Source of the DNA: Euglena gracilis
Lineage: Eukaryota > Euglenida > Euglenophyceae > Euglenales
Assembly (NCBI GenBank): GCA_039621445.1
Contig: CP154957.1
Span: forward strand, 19,856,714-19,920,713
DNA length: 64,000 nt
Reading direction: 5' to 3'
The position numbers and the translations under genes were made by a program. The stretch's first letter is position 1, and each line of letters starts with the position of its first letter. This document shows, piece after piece, positions 12,390 to 20,457 of the stretch. Under the pieces are notes generated by a model, which ran no database searches, had not been told where the DNA came from, and saw only the letters and a program-made list of their open reading frames with translations.

Positions 12390-13431
12390 CAGCAGAACTT
12401 TTTTTCGGCAGAACTTTTTCCAGCCGGACGGCTGGACCACCCCAGGGCCCAGAAAAAGACCTGAAGGTGGTTGTTTTTTTTCCTTCGAAAAATGGTCTGG
12501 GTGGGGTTTGGCCCAGGGGAAAGTGCCCACCCCTCCCCTGGGTGGTCACCAAGCAATTGTGTGGTCAAGTACCTGAGGGGGCGGCATCAATCCAGAGTGC
12601 CCAAAGCAAGTGGGTAGACAAATCGAAGCGCAAGGCAGTGCAGGTCTGCAAAATGCCACCGTCACAAGGTGCTGCTGGGTTCCCGCATGAAATGGCAAGC
12701 GAACCAGACCCTCCTGCCCGCGGCTGGTGTTGCTGCCTTCGGAATCCGGTCCTGTTCTGCTGGCCAAGCACCTCTGCCGACCATGCTCACTTTCCCGTGG
12801 CCATGCCCAGTCACGCACCCTTTGCTGAAACCCTGAGCTGTCCCCAGTTCCCCTCAAATTATGTGTCAATATGTGCTTTTCCCTCCGTGCATCATGCAGT
12901 TGGTGGTCCTCTGAGTCCCCCACCCCAGGTCCCAAGTCGCCCCCGCATGGGAAAGTTTGCAGGGGGACGGGAAGGGTTGCAACCCCTGGTAGAGGTTGCT
13001 TGTTTTTGGCGGCCGGCCTGTGACCGCCCGCAGCCAACGGGTGCTTGAAGCTGGCAACACATTTGAGGGGGCCCCAAAGAGGGTCCTGCGCCATTCCCCA
13101 CCGAGGGCGCGCGACAGCGCCATTTTAGGACTGCATTCCTGGATGGAGGATTCTGTTGCCAGCTTATTTTTAAGACCTCAACTGAAAGAAGGGGAACCAC
13201 ATCCATTTGAAACCAAAGATCGACGGTGCTGTGTTCCTGGAGGAGCGCAGGCTGGAAAAATGTCGCATTAAGTCATGTTATTCATATGCAAATGAAATTA
13301 AATATGAATATATGACACGTGGATAGATATATATGCATACATGCATCTGTGTATATGCATGTGCATATGTATGTGCATGTGTCTGTGTATGTTTAGTTGT
13401 ATATATACCTCCCCCCCCCTGAGGTGGGGAG
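12390..13431. other. Non-genic stretch, nothing recognised
   Basis: Short open frames on both strands without splice partners. The proximal part continues the host sequence into which the hAT-like element inserted. Confidence 0.35.
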
Positions 13432-13630
13432 GTATATGCCTCCCCCCCCCCCGGGTGCCAACCCCCCCCTGCACGCTTGGCCCCCCTCATCCTTACATGC
13501 AAATTTAACACCCCTAAAGTTGACCTTCGGCCTTTTGCACATGGCTGCCAAAATTCTTAACATGCAAATATGGCCCCCTGGCCTTGCCTTCATGGCCCGG
13601 ACCAAGTGCCCGGGGGCGGGGGAGGTATGC
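13432..13630 (+). mobile_element. Short inverted-repeat element, family M
   Basis: It repeats the order of segments in 4391-4615: a C run, GGGTGCCA, CTTGGCCCCCCTC, ATGCAAATTT, AAAATTCTTAACATGCAA, GGCCCCCTGGCCTTG, then CCAAGTGCCCGGGGG and GGAGGTATG. The upstream flank (13412-13436) is itself an inverted pair, ATATACCTCCCC/GGGGAGGTATAT. Confidence 0.65.
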
Positions 13631-13639
13631 ATGTATGTT

Positions 13640-15205
13640 ATGTATGTGTGTGAATGTGTAAAGACGTACCAGTACGCCTGTGTGCATAAATGTCTGTTCA
13701 TGAAAATATCAGAACAGTAATATTGTATGTTTATCAATGTACCCCCCCAATAGTGGGGCTGCTACAAGCGCGGGGTCCAAATAAAGTGGCCGCTGTCTGG
13801 GGGTGGGGTTAATGTAATAATTTATGCAGCAACCTTCTCGTTTGGAGGAAGGTCCATTCGCCCCAGCCGGAGTGCAGGCAATGGCTTGCAGTCCGGTTGC
13901 CTCACCAGGGCGCCGGGGCTGCCCGGTATCAAATGTCCAAGCGTCCCTTTCTGTTGGGTCATGGTTTGGCAGCCTTGCAAACCATGGGATATTGGTTTTT
14001 GGTCGTGATGGGGTGCCACAATTGTGACATTTACGCATGCATTTTCGCAAACACACATGCACGCACAAAACTCATTCACCCACGCACCCGTTATTGCGCA
14101 CACGTAGGAGGCAAAGTTTGGTGTGGTGTGCAGTAGTCTATCGCATTCAGCGGTGCACCAGGGGCATTGGTCGGACAAGGGTGTCATTCCATCTTTGGTT
14201 GAAAGTGGAGTTCTGGATTGACCAAACGTGCGTGTCCAACGGACACCCCTGTTTGAACGGCACATCCTTGGAAATATCAAGGTTCATCAGATATCAGGGG
14301 AATAGAGGAAACAAGGTTTGAAGTGTTGGTGGGGTGTGGACACTCGTAATGAAAGCCTCTTTTCATCGGGAGCATGCAGCCCAGTGGTCGGGGTGGGTGT
14401 GTTGCCCCGCAAGGCAAGGCCGGCCAGGGAGAAGGTCCCTGTGTCATGCTGTTCTGTACCCCCGTCGGTGGCAGCTGACCATCCTTTGGGTGTCCGGCCT
14501 TGCCGACATCTCCAAAACCCATACTTGTGGGATTGTGGGAAGCAAAGGACAGCGGTTGCGGCCCCTTCGTCCCCCCCCCAAATTATCACTGGGATCGAAA
14601 GCCGAAAATACCCTGAAAATGAAGCAAGCGATGACCTCAAAAAGCAAGGAACGATTTATGGACTTGTTTTTCCTATTTCCTGAAATTCCACTCTAGCTCT
14701 ATTTATGCAACCAAATTAAGGATTTACGAACCCAGGTCTGTCAATTGGAGGAGGTGAACGTCAGAAAACCAACATTTTGTGAGGAACTTGATTGTGCTGT
14801 GTAGTAATAAAACGCTTGTGTTTTTTTGAAATTTTCCTGGAGTTTTCCCCATTTTCTTTCCCCTTTGTCGGGAAAGGCTGTGGATGGAGCTGAGAAATTG
14901 GGCTTCCTCCCACTGAAACACATTATGAGTCCCTCCACTTTGGTCACCAGCTTTCTTTTTGATTTCCCCTTTTTCAACGCCTGAGCGTTCAAGGGGAGCG
15001 CGTCCCTCCATAGAATCCATGCGGATAGCCTCTCTGATCGTTGCGACAGCCTGCACACCAGACGCTGCTCATGTGTGCCATTGGTATTTATGGCAGCAAA
15101 TGACGTTACGAGAAGTTGTATGTGGTGTGGTCTTCATTCACTGTGGTTCTGCGGCCTTAATTTTTTTAAGACGTCCTGATAAAAAAGCAGCTGAAGATGT
15201 CTCTA
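13640..15205. other. Non-genic stretch, nothing recognised
   Basis: No recombinase, reverse transcriptase or exon signal is seen before the recombinase fragment near 15.3 kb. Confidence 0.35.
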
Positions 15206-15213
15206 TTTCGGGT

Positions 15214-15624
15214 TCAAAGGAGATTGGTTTTTTGTGAGAATTTTTCCAAATCACCCCAGAAGCAGGACACAAGCAGGCAGCCAGACAAATCCTGACAAAT
15301 CCCGAAAAATCCATATTCTGACACCAGGGCGTTTTCTAAGGCACATTGGGCACCTAGTCTTTGATAGTGGGCTGTGAAAGCCTCCACCCCCTTCCACTGA
15401 CCAATTTCACAAACTTCTTGGGCAAAAAGGCCCAATTTTTTAAGCAAACCAACCCCTGCCCCTCTGGTGGGGCCCCAAACCTGGGGGGATACCCCATGCT
15501 GGGCCAAAAAGTTTTCGGTTATAGAAGAAATGGTATCTTCCTTAATGGCTTTATACTTAGGCGGCGCGAATTTCCCAACCGATTTTTGCGTTTTTTGGCG
15601 TTTATTTGGCTGTTTTAAAAACAC
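15214..15624 (-). pseudogene. Decayed DIRS tyrosine recombinase fragment
   Basis: The minus-strand frame encodes the C-terminal catalytic half of a tyrosine recombinase. It is very close to the recombinase of the element at 20210-24818, sharing EVCEIGQW, EAFTAHYQRLGAQ and RGAGVGLLKKLGL. The catalytic HSTR box is damaged: a 6-base deletion removes the His-Ser pair, leaving GPTRGAG, so the fragment cannot be active. The nucleophile context (HYQRLG) remains. No gag, reverse transcriptase or terminal repeat accompanies it on this strand, so it is the stump of an older insertion in the opposite orientation to the intact elements. Confidence 0.85.
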
Positions 15625-15705
15625 CTAAAAGGGCAAAAAACGTTTGAGCTGAGAGGGGTGTGTGGCGGCTTTGGGCCAAAATTTAACAGAAGCGGTTTTG
15701 CGTGG

Positions 15706-15772
15706 TAGACACCTCGGGCTCCGCACTTTGCCATTGTGAGGCCATGCCTTGCTCGCCTGCCGTTTGTTGTGT
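15706..15772 (+). repeat. Left terminal-repeat remnant of the element 2 family
   Basis: It matches the first part of the left terminal repeat at 20210 (GACACCTCGGGCTCCGCAC ... CCATGCCTTGCTCGCC). The match stops where element 1 begins. The sequence directly after element 1 (20189-20209, TTTGGTCGCTGCGCTGGGTT...) resembles the continuation of the same repeat (tttgggtgcgttgggtt), so element 1 probably split it. Confidence 0.7.
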
Positions 15773-15807
15773 GACCCCCCTTGCTCCGCACTTTGGCTCG
15801 ATGGGAC

Positions 15808-15895
15808 CTGTCTTTCCTCGCCGGCTATTGTTGTTTGTGTTTTTTGCTCCGCGTCTTCCCCTTACTGCTTTTCGCGCCGGCAGTTGGCTGTGACG
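15808..15895 (+). repeat. Element 1 left inverted terminal repeat (core)
   Basis: This block is repeated in reverse complement at 20033-20120, including GGGACCTGTCTTTCCTCGCC and TTGCTCCGCGTCTTCCCC. The 35 bases before it (15773-15807) match the internal complementary region instead. Promoter elements of the left repeat would be expected here, but none can be identified. Confidence 0.9.
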
Positions 15896-15964
15896 TAGCC
15901 CTGCTACAAAGAAAAGTTTCGAGCACAAGTTTTCAAGCAAGCAAAAGCAAAAACAAAGACAAGA

Positions 15965-18900
15965 ATGCAGACAGAGCATCTGGATGTAAACCTCTTACTC
16001 GGTGAAGGGCAACCTTTCGAAGAAGGGTGGAGCAAACTGATGTTCAACCTGGAAGCAGCAAAAGAATTACGAGCACAACCTGCGGACCAGATCGCCCTCT
16101 TGCTGCTGGCGGGGGCGCGGTTCACCGGACGAGGGTGGAGTACAGGGAAGGCCAGCAGAGCCCTGTACCAGCTTTCGGGGATCCCCCTGGTCCGGGGAAG
16201 CTTCCCCCCATACCGGGACATTTGGCTCATGGCGTTGGCGTTGATTTGGGGTGTCGATGTCCCCCAACTGGACCTTGAACCTGAGGCAGCCGCGGCGGCC
16301 TTTGCCATTGCCTGGGATCAACCTGAAGTGACGACACCCAAAGAGTTGACGGAGCTTTGGTCCAGGGCCCAGCGCAACGAGCACCGCATCGACGTTCGAC
16401 CACTCTTTGAAGTCCTGGCCCCTCTGGCGGGGATACCAGCGCGGGCGCCAGAGAATCAATTAATACCAGCCCACAGGAAGAAGCAGGACCAATTCTTGCG
16501 TAGCGTCTCGCAGAATGTCTTGCAGGTGGTACGACTGCTGGGGCACAACTGGGTGCCTCAGACTACGGAAGTGATACCTCGTGGACAAGTCAACTTGCAA
16601 ATATTCCAATTGTTGGGTGAAGTTTATTACAAGATCCAGAGCGAGAGGAAGGAGTTGGCCGTGCCAGGAATCACGAGAACTTCGACGAGCCACACCGACT
16701 CCCTCTTCACGGAGGACGATGTCCGTCAGCACAGAATGGACAACAACATCAATCGCATAAGGGGAGGTACACACAATGGGCCCTCAGGGCCGACATTTCG
16801 CTTTCCAACAGGCCAGGCCAACAGACCGTGGAGAGGCAAAGGTGGACTATATGGAAGCTCCAGTTCAAGTCCCAGATTTGGGTATGGAAAGGGCAGAGGA
16901 GTGCCATTTCGCTCAATGCCGTGGAGAGCACCATGGAGAGGTGGAAGAGGCAAAGGTATCCCCCCCTCCTCTTGGGGTCAAGATGACCGGATCAGGAGCC
17001 AAGGAGGCTCAGTTGGCCCAAGATGGGCACAGTCTGGAGGACCCTCTGTTGGGGTTAGCCCCATTTCAAAGACTCAGAGCATGCATCGACTGGTGGAAAA
17101 CCCATGCCCCACCCAGAATCCTGAATCTCATTCTGCAAGGAGTGGAGCCAGATTTTCAAGGGGGGGCGTTACACACCTTAAAACAGCAAAAGTCCCCCCA
17201 GGAGGAAGCCCAGGCTCTCAGCATCATGGAGGAATACATCAAAGAAAAGGCTGCAAAGGAAGTTCAACAGCAAGGGACTATGTTTTTGGTACCTTGGTTT
17301 GTAATCGAGAAAGCAGAACCTGGGGGGGGGAAAAAAGTGAGACTGATCTCAGATTGCAGAAAACTAAACAATTTTCTTCATGCCCCCCACTTCAAATTGG
17401 ATCACTGGAAGGAAATTTTTCCACAGCTGGAAAAAGGAATGTGGGCCACAAAAATCGACTTGAAAAATGCTTATTTTCATTTGGAACTGTCAGCAGCCAT
17501 AAAACCATTCATAAGGATGGAAATAGCAGGAAGAATATTTCAGATGGAAGGGGCCTGTTTTGGTCTAAGCACCCTCCCCTATCTTTGGATGCAGGTAATG
17601 CAAGTTTTTCTGAAAAAATGGCGAAAACAGGGAATTTTGGTTTTTGTTTATCTGGACGACATTCTTCTGGTGGCAAAATCAAAGGCTTTGGCAGAAAACC
17701 AAACAAAAGTTCTGTTGCAGGATCTGAAAGACAGTGGTATGACCATCAACTTCAAAAAGTCACAGACCACCCCAACACAAGCAGTTCAATATCTGGGATT
17801 TTCAGTGGATCTAAAAAATGGTTGTTTGCTGGTGCCCTCAGCAAAACTAAAATGTATCAGAAAAGAGTTGGGAAAATTTGTCACCCAAGACAACATGTCC
17901 TGCAGGAAGGCAGCTGCAATTTTGGGGCAGCTGAGAAGTTTCCTCACAGCCCTCCCTTGCCTGAGGGCTTTCACAGACAAACTGGTACAATTCACAGACC
18001 AGCACACCAGGATGGGTTGGGACCAGAAAATCCCCATTCCCAAAGATGTCAAACAGCAGGTTCTAGAAGTAGGAAACTTATTAAGGTCCTGGGAGGGAAG
18101 AAAATTTCAAAACAAATGTCCTGTGAGAGAAATTCATTCAGACTCCTCCACTCAAGGGTGGGGGGCTCTGGACCTGACCACTGGTCAAAAAGTTCAAGAG
18201 TTCTGGAGATCAGAAATGGGCCTGCACATAAACATCAAGGAATTAAAAGCAGCTGTGGCAGCTACAAAAAGTTTAGCAAAGTCAGGGGAAAATGTCCTGC
18301 TAACAGTAGACAATCAAGTAGCTTACAGCTACTTAAGAAAAGGGGGGGGAAGGAAATCCCCCTTCAACACAATTTTGAGACCCTTTTTGCAGTGGTGTCA
18401 CATAAACCAAGTAAATGTGATTCCAAACTGGGTCAAGTCAGAAGACATGCTAGCAGATGGCATTTCAAGGTGGGAAAAGGACAGGGGGGACTACACCCTA
18501 AAAAAGTCTGTGTTTCTGCACATCTTGAGAATTTTCTCCTCAAACAATTTTTTCCCCAAAGTGGACATGTTTGCCAGCCCAGGAAACGCACAACTGCCAC
18601 AGTTTGTCAGCAGATGGCCTCATCACCAGGCCATAGCTGTGAATGCCCTGGAGTGCCCACTGGAAAAATTTGGGGAGGTTTATGCAAACCCCCCCTGGAC
18701 ATTAATCTTACCATGGTTGGTGAGATTGAGGAACAACCCTCAGCTGACTTGTCTGATGGTGGTTCCATTCTGGGTTGGGAGTGTGTGGTGGCCCCTGTTA
18801 ACAAGAATGATCGTAAGAAAGAGCCCTGTGATTCAGATTCAACCTCAATGGGGGTTGTTCCAAAACTACCTGGGGGAGATCATGCCCCCCACCAGATGGC

Positions 18901-20098
18901 CCCTCCTCTGTGTGCTGTTATCAGGGAGGGTTTACAAAGAAAACAAGTTCCACCTGAAAATATCACATTGTATTTGAACAGTCTGAAAAGTTTGAACAGG
19001 TATGAAAAAGGATTTCAGGCTCTGTGGAGTTTGTGTGTGCAGGGAGGGGTGCAACCCCCTTTGATGACAGTGGATGAGACAGCCAGCTGGATTTTGAAAC
19101 TGGCCCAGGACTCCCCTCATCAAGCAAGAAATGCTTACAGTGCTGTGTTGTTGATTCCTGGGTGGGAGGCTGTGAGGTTTTCCCCTCTCATCAAAAAAGC
19201 AAAACTTCTGTGGGCTTCTGCAGGGGAAAAATATTCCACATTCTGGGATGCTAAGGATGTCATTCAGAAACTCCTTGCAACCCCCCTCAACTGGGATAGT
19301 ATCCAGGAGATTCGTGACAGAACCATTCTGTCCCTGCGCCTGTTTCACTTATGCAGGTCAATAGATTTGCAAAGACTACAAAGATCAAAGTCAATTATGG
19401 GAAACAATTTCTTCATCAAGCTGAGGCGTAAAGGCCAGCTGAGAGCCAGATTCGAACAGCTCATGACATTGCCAAAATCTCTGCAGACTGTATGTCCCAC
19501 TGCTTTATTGTGCAGGTTGGTGTCTTTGACTGCCTCCCAGGGTGTGCAGGGGGGGGCCATGTTTTTATCATTAAATCCCCCATATGCACCACTGACTTCA
19601 AACAGTTTGGGTAGGATCACAAAGAATCTGCTGACCCAGTTGGGGGTACCCACATCATTTTTTGGGGCTCACAGCACCAGGGGGGCAGCAGTAAAAATGT
19701 ACAAGTCTTTGGGTTTATCGTCAGAAATGGTGTGTGAGTTAGGGGGCTGGAAAAATACAGAGGCTTTTGCCAAACATTACCTCAGATTGGGTGCAGCAAA
19801 GGCTGCTGGAGATTCGTTGGCAAAACAGTTGGTTGGAAAAAGCTTTGGGGTGCACAGAGTCCCATCGAGCCAAAGTGCGGAGCAAGGGGGGTCCAGTAGT
19901 CCCGGGGAAACCCATGACCAGGGACGGAGGGACCTCACTTGCGAAGCACAAAGGCAAGATGGGCCCACCCCCCCCTCCCCAAAAAAGGTCCACCCAGGGG
20001 GGGGGTCCACCAGGTTCCGGTTTACCGATCCAGCCAACTGCCGACGACGACCAAGCAGTAAGGGGAAGACGCGGAGCAAAAAACACAAACAACAATAG
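15965..20098 (+). CDS. DIRS element 1 gag-like protein and tyrosine recombinase (single open frame, 1377 codons)
   Basis: Two unlike coding blocks share one uninterrupted frame. Residues 1 to about 360 are a gag-like region: a helical N-terminal part ending in an Arg/Gly-rich tail (GGRGKG, RGGTHNG) likely to bind RNA. Residues from about 980 onward are a tyrosine recombinase with catalytic Arg at 1131 (CRSIDL), His1236-x-x-Arg1239 (HSTRGAA) and nucleophile Tyr1272 (KHYLRLG). It would integrate a circular DNA copy. The middle (about 360-980) is the off-frame shadow of the reverse transcriptase gene yet has no stop in about 600 codons. Whether one long protein, or a spliced or shifted product, is made cannot be told. 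The first ATG after the left repeat was taken as start. Confidence 0.8.
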   Translation: MQTEHLDVNLLLGEGQPFEEGWSKLMFNLEAAKELRAQPADQIALLLLAGARFTGRGWSTGKASRALYQLSGIPLVRGSFPPYRDIWLMALALIWGVDVPQLDLEPEAAAAAFAIAWDQPEVTTPKELTELWSRAQRNEHRIDVRPLFEVLAPLAGIPARAPENQLIPAHRKKQDQFLRSVSQNVLQVVRLLGHNWVPQTTEVIPRGQVNLQIFQLLGEVYYKIQSERKELAVPGITRTSTSHTDSLFTEDDVRQHRMDNNINRIRGGTHNGPSGPTFRFPTGQANRPWRGKGGLYGSSSSSPRFGYGKGRGVPFRSMPWRAPWRGGRGKGIPPSSWGQDDRIRSQGGSVGPRWAQSGGPSVGVSPISKTQSMHRLVENPCPTQNPESHSARSGARFSRGGVTHLKTAKVPPGGSPGSQHHGGIHQRKGCKGSSTARDYVFGTLVCNRESRTWGGEKSETDLRLQKTKQFSSCPPLQIGSLEGNFSTAGKRNVGHKNRLEKCLFSFGTVSSHKTIHKDGNSRKNISDGRGLFWSKHPPLSLDAGNASFSEKMAKTGNFGFCLSGRHSSGGKIKGFGRKPNKSSVAGSERQWYDHQLQKVTDHPNTSSSISGIFSGSKKWLFAGALSKTKMYQKRVGKICHPRQHVLQEGSCNFGAAEKFPHSPPLPEGFHRQTGTIHRPAHQDGLGPENPHSQRCQTAGSRSRKLIKVLGGKKISKQMSCERNSFRLLHSRVGGSGPDHWSKSSRVLEIRNGPAHKHQGIKSSCGSYKKFSKVRGKCPANSRQSSSLQLLKKRGGKEIPLQHNFETLFAVVSHKPSKCDSKLGQVRRHASRWHFKVGKGQGGLHPKKVCVSAHLENFLLKQFFPQSGHVCQPRKRTTATVCQQMASSPGHSCECPGVPTGKIWGGLCKPPLDINLTMVGEIEEQPSADLSDGGSILGWECVVAPVNKNDRKKEPCDSDSTSMGVVPKLPGGDHAPHQMAPPLCAVIREGLQRKQVPPENITLYLNSLKSLNRYEKGFQALWSLCVQGGVQPPLMTVDETASWILKLAQDSPHQARNAYSAVLLIPGWEAVRFSPLIKKAKLLWASAGEKYSTFWDAKDVIQKLLATPLNWDSIQEIRDRTILSLRLFHLCRSIDLQRLQRSKSIMGNNFFIKLRRKGQLRARFEQLMTLPKSLQTVCPTALLCRLVSLTASQGVQGGAMFLSLNPPYAPLTSNSLGRITKNLLTQLGVPTSFFGAHSTRGAAVKMYKSLGLSSEMVCELGGWKNTEAFAKHYLRLGAAKAAGDSLAKQLVGKSFGVHRVPSSQSAEQGGSSSPGETHDQGRRDLTCEAQRQDGPTPPSPKKVHPGGGSTRFRFTDPANCRRRPSSKGKTRSKKHKQQ
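16776..18977 (+). CDS. DIRS element 1 reverse transcriptase, RNase H and methylase-like polyprotein
   Basis: This reading frame is nested wholly inside the longer gag/recombinase frame. The reverse transcriptase has the palm signature FVYLDDILL, with YLDD at residues 292-295, preceded by IDLKNAYFHL. RNase H follows, with HSDSSTQGWG at about 454, an IKELKAA helix and TVDNQVAYSYL. Next comes a segment with an NPPW box (Asn638) in the position of the DIRS methyltransferase-like domain. The annotated ATG at 16776 lies in the gag overlap; the conserved protein starts about 80 codons later. It copies element RNA into DNA. How ribosomes reach this frame is unknown, and shift or internal initiation are both possible. 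No frameshift or nonsense change is seen. Confidence 0.9.
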   Translation: MGPQGRHFAFQQARPTDRGEAKVDYMEAPVQVPDLGMERAEECHFAQCRGEHHGEVEEAKVSPPPLGVKMTGSGAKEAQLAQDGHSLEDPLLGLAPFQRLRACIDWWKTHAPPRILNLILQGVEPDFQGGALHTLKQQKSPQEEAQALSIMEEYIKEKAAKEVQQQGTMFLVPWFVIEKAEPGGGKKVRLISDCRKLNNFLHAPHFKLDHWKEIFPQLEKGMWATKIDLKNAYFHLELSAAIKPFIRMEIAGRIFQMEGACFGLSTLPYLWMQVMQVFLKKWRKQGILVFVYLDDILLVAKSKALAENQTKVLLQDLKDSGMTINFKKSQTTPTQAVQYLGFSVDLKNGCLLVPSAKLKCIRKELGKFVTQDNMSCRKAAAILGQLRSFLTALPCLRAFTDKLVQFTDQHTRMGWDQKIPIPKDVKQQVLEVGNLLRSWEGRKFQNKCPVREIHSDSSTQGWGALDLTTGQKVQEFWRSEMGLHINIKELKAAVAATKSLAKSGENVLLTVDNQVAYSYLRKGGGRKSPFNTILRPFLQWCHINQVNVIPNWVKSEDMLADGISRWEKDRGDYTLKKSVFLHILRIFSSNNFFPKVDMFASPGNAQLPQFVSRWPHHQAIAVNALECPLEKFGEVYANPPWTLILPWLVRLRNNPQLTCLMVVPFWVGSVWWPLLTRMIVRKSPVIQIQPQWGLFQNYLGEIMPPTRWPLLCVLLSGRVYKENKFHLKISHCI
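19859..19965 (+). repeat. Element 1 internal complementary region
   Basis: 19859-19893 is the reverse complement of the outer left end (15773-15807). 19893-19965 is the reverse complement of the outer right end (20118-20188). In DIRS elements this region is believed to bridge the two ends and template circle closure. It lies in the 3' end of the recombinase frame, after the catalytic Tyr. Confidence 0.9.
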
Positions 20099-20188
20099 CC
20101 GGCGAGGAAAGACAGGTCCCATCTTGCCTTTGTGCTTCGCAAGTGAGGTCCCTCCGTCCCTGGTCATGGGTTTCCCCGGGACTACTGG
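20033..20188 (+). repeat. Element 1 right terminal repeat
   Basis: The first part (20033-20120) inverts the left repeat. The last 71 bases (20118-20188) are unique to the right end and are mirrored in the internal complementary region. The terminal bases read CCCGGGACTACTGG. Confidence 0.88.
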
Positions 20189-20209
20189 TTTGGTCGCTGC
20201 GCTGGGTTA
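20189..20209 (+). repeat. Short spacer, probable remainder of the split terminal repeat
   Basis: These 21 bases are all that separates elements 1 and 2. They resemble the part of the element 2 left repeat that is missing from the remnant at 15706-15772. Confidence 0.5.
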
Positions 20210-20340
20210 GGACACCTCGGGCTCCGCACTTTGCCCTTGCGAGGCCATGCCTTGCTCGCCGGCGGTGTTGTTTGGATTGTTTGGGTGCGTTGGGTTAGGG
20301 GGTCCCGCTTAGTGCCTTTTTTCGCCGGAGTTGGCTGATT
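20210..20340 (+). repeat. Element 2 left terminal repeat
   Basis: It begins GACACCTCGGGCTCCGCAC. The central part (CCGGCGGTGTTGTTTGG ... GGTCCCGCTTAGTGCC) is inverted at 24657-24746. It contains a gttgggttaggg stretch that could be mistaken for telomeric sequence but is repeat-internal. Confidence 0.9.
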
Positions 20341-20457
20341 CTTACTTTGCCCTTCGACACCCAGAAGAAAGGAACAGAGTCTCGAACGAAGGAGAACCAA
20401 GATGAGAAGTCAACAGAATAAGAATATCCAGAAAGACACGAACCTGACGAGTGTCAA

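Larger units (their letters stand above)
15773..20188 (+). mobile_element. DIRS-type retrotransposon, element 1
   Basis: The unit has inverted terminal repeats, gag-like and tyrosine recombinase coding in one frame, and reverse transcriptase/RNase H/methylase-like coding in a second, overlapping frame. There is an internal complementary region near the 3' end. Its left half complements the outer left end (15773-15807) and its right half complements the outer right end (20118-20188). This terminal layout defines the DIRS order, whose members are thought to integrate through a circular intermediate using the recombinase, without target duplication. All key catalytic residues are present, so the copy could be recent. 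About 4.4 kb, within the usual size for the group. Confidence 0.93.

Noticed and set aside
20280-20300. Telomere-like gggttaggg
   Set aside because: It is part of the DIRS terminal repeat and not in an array.
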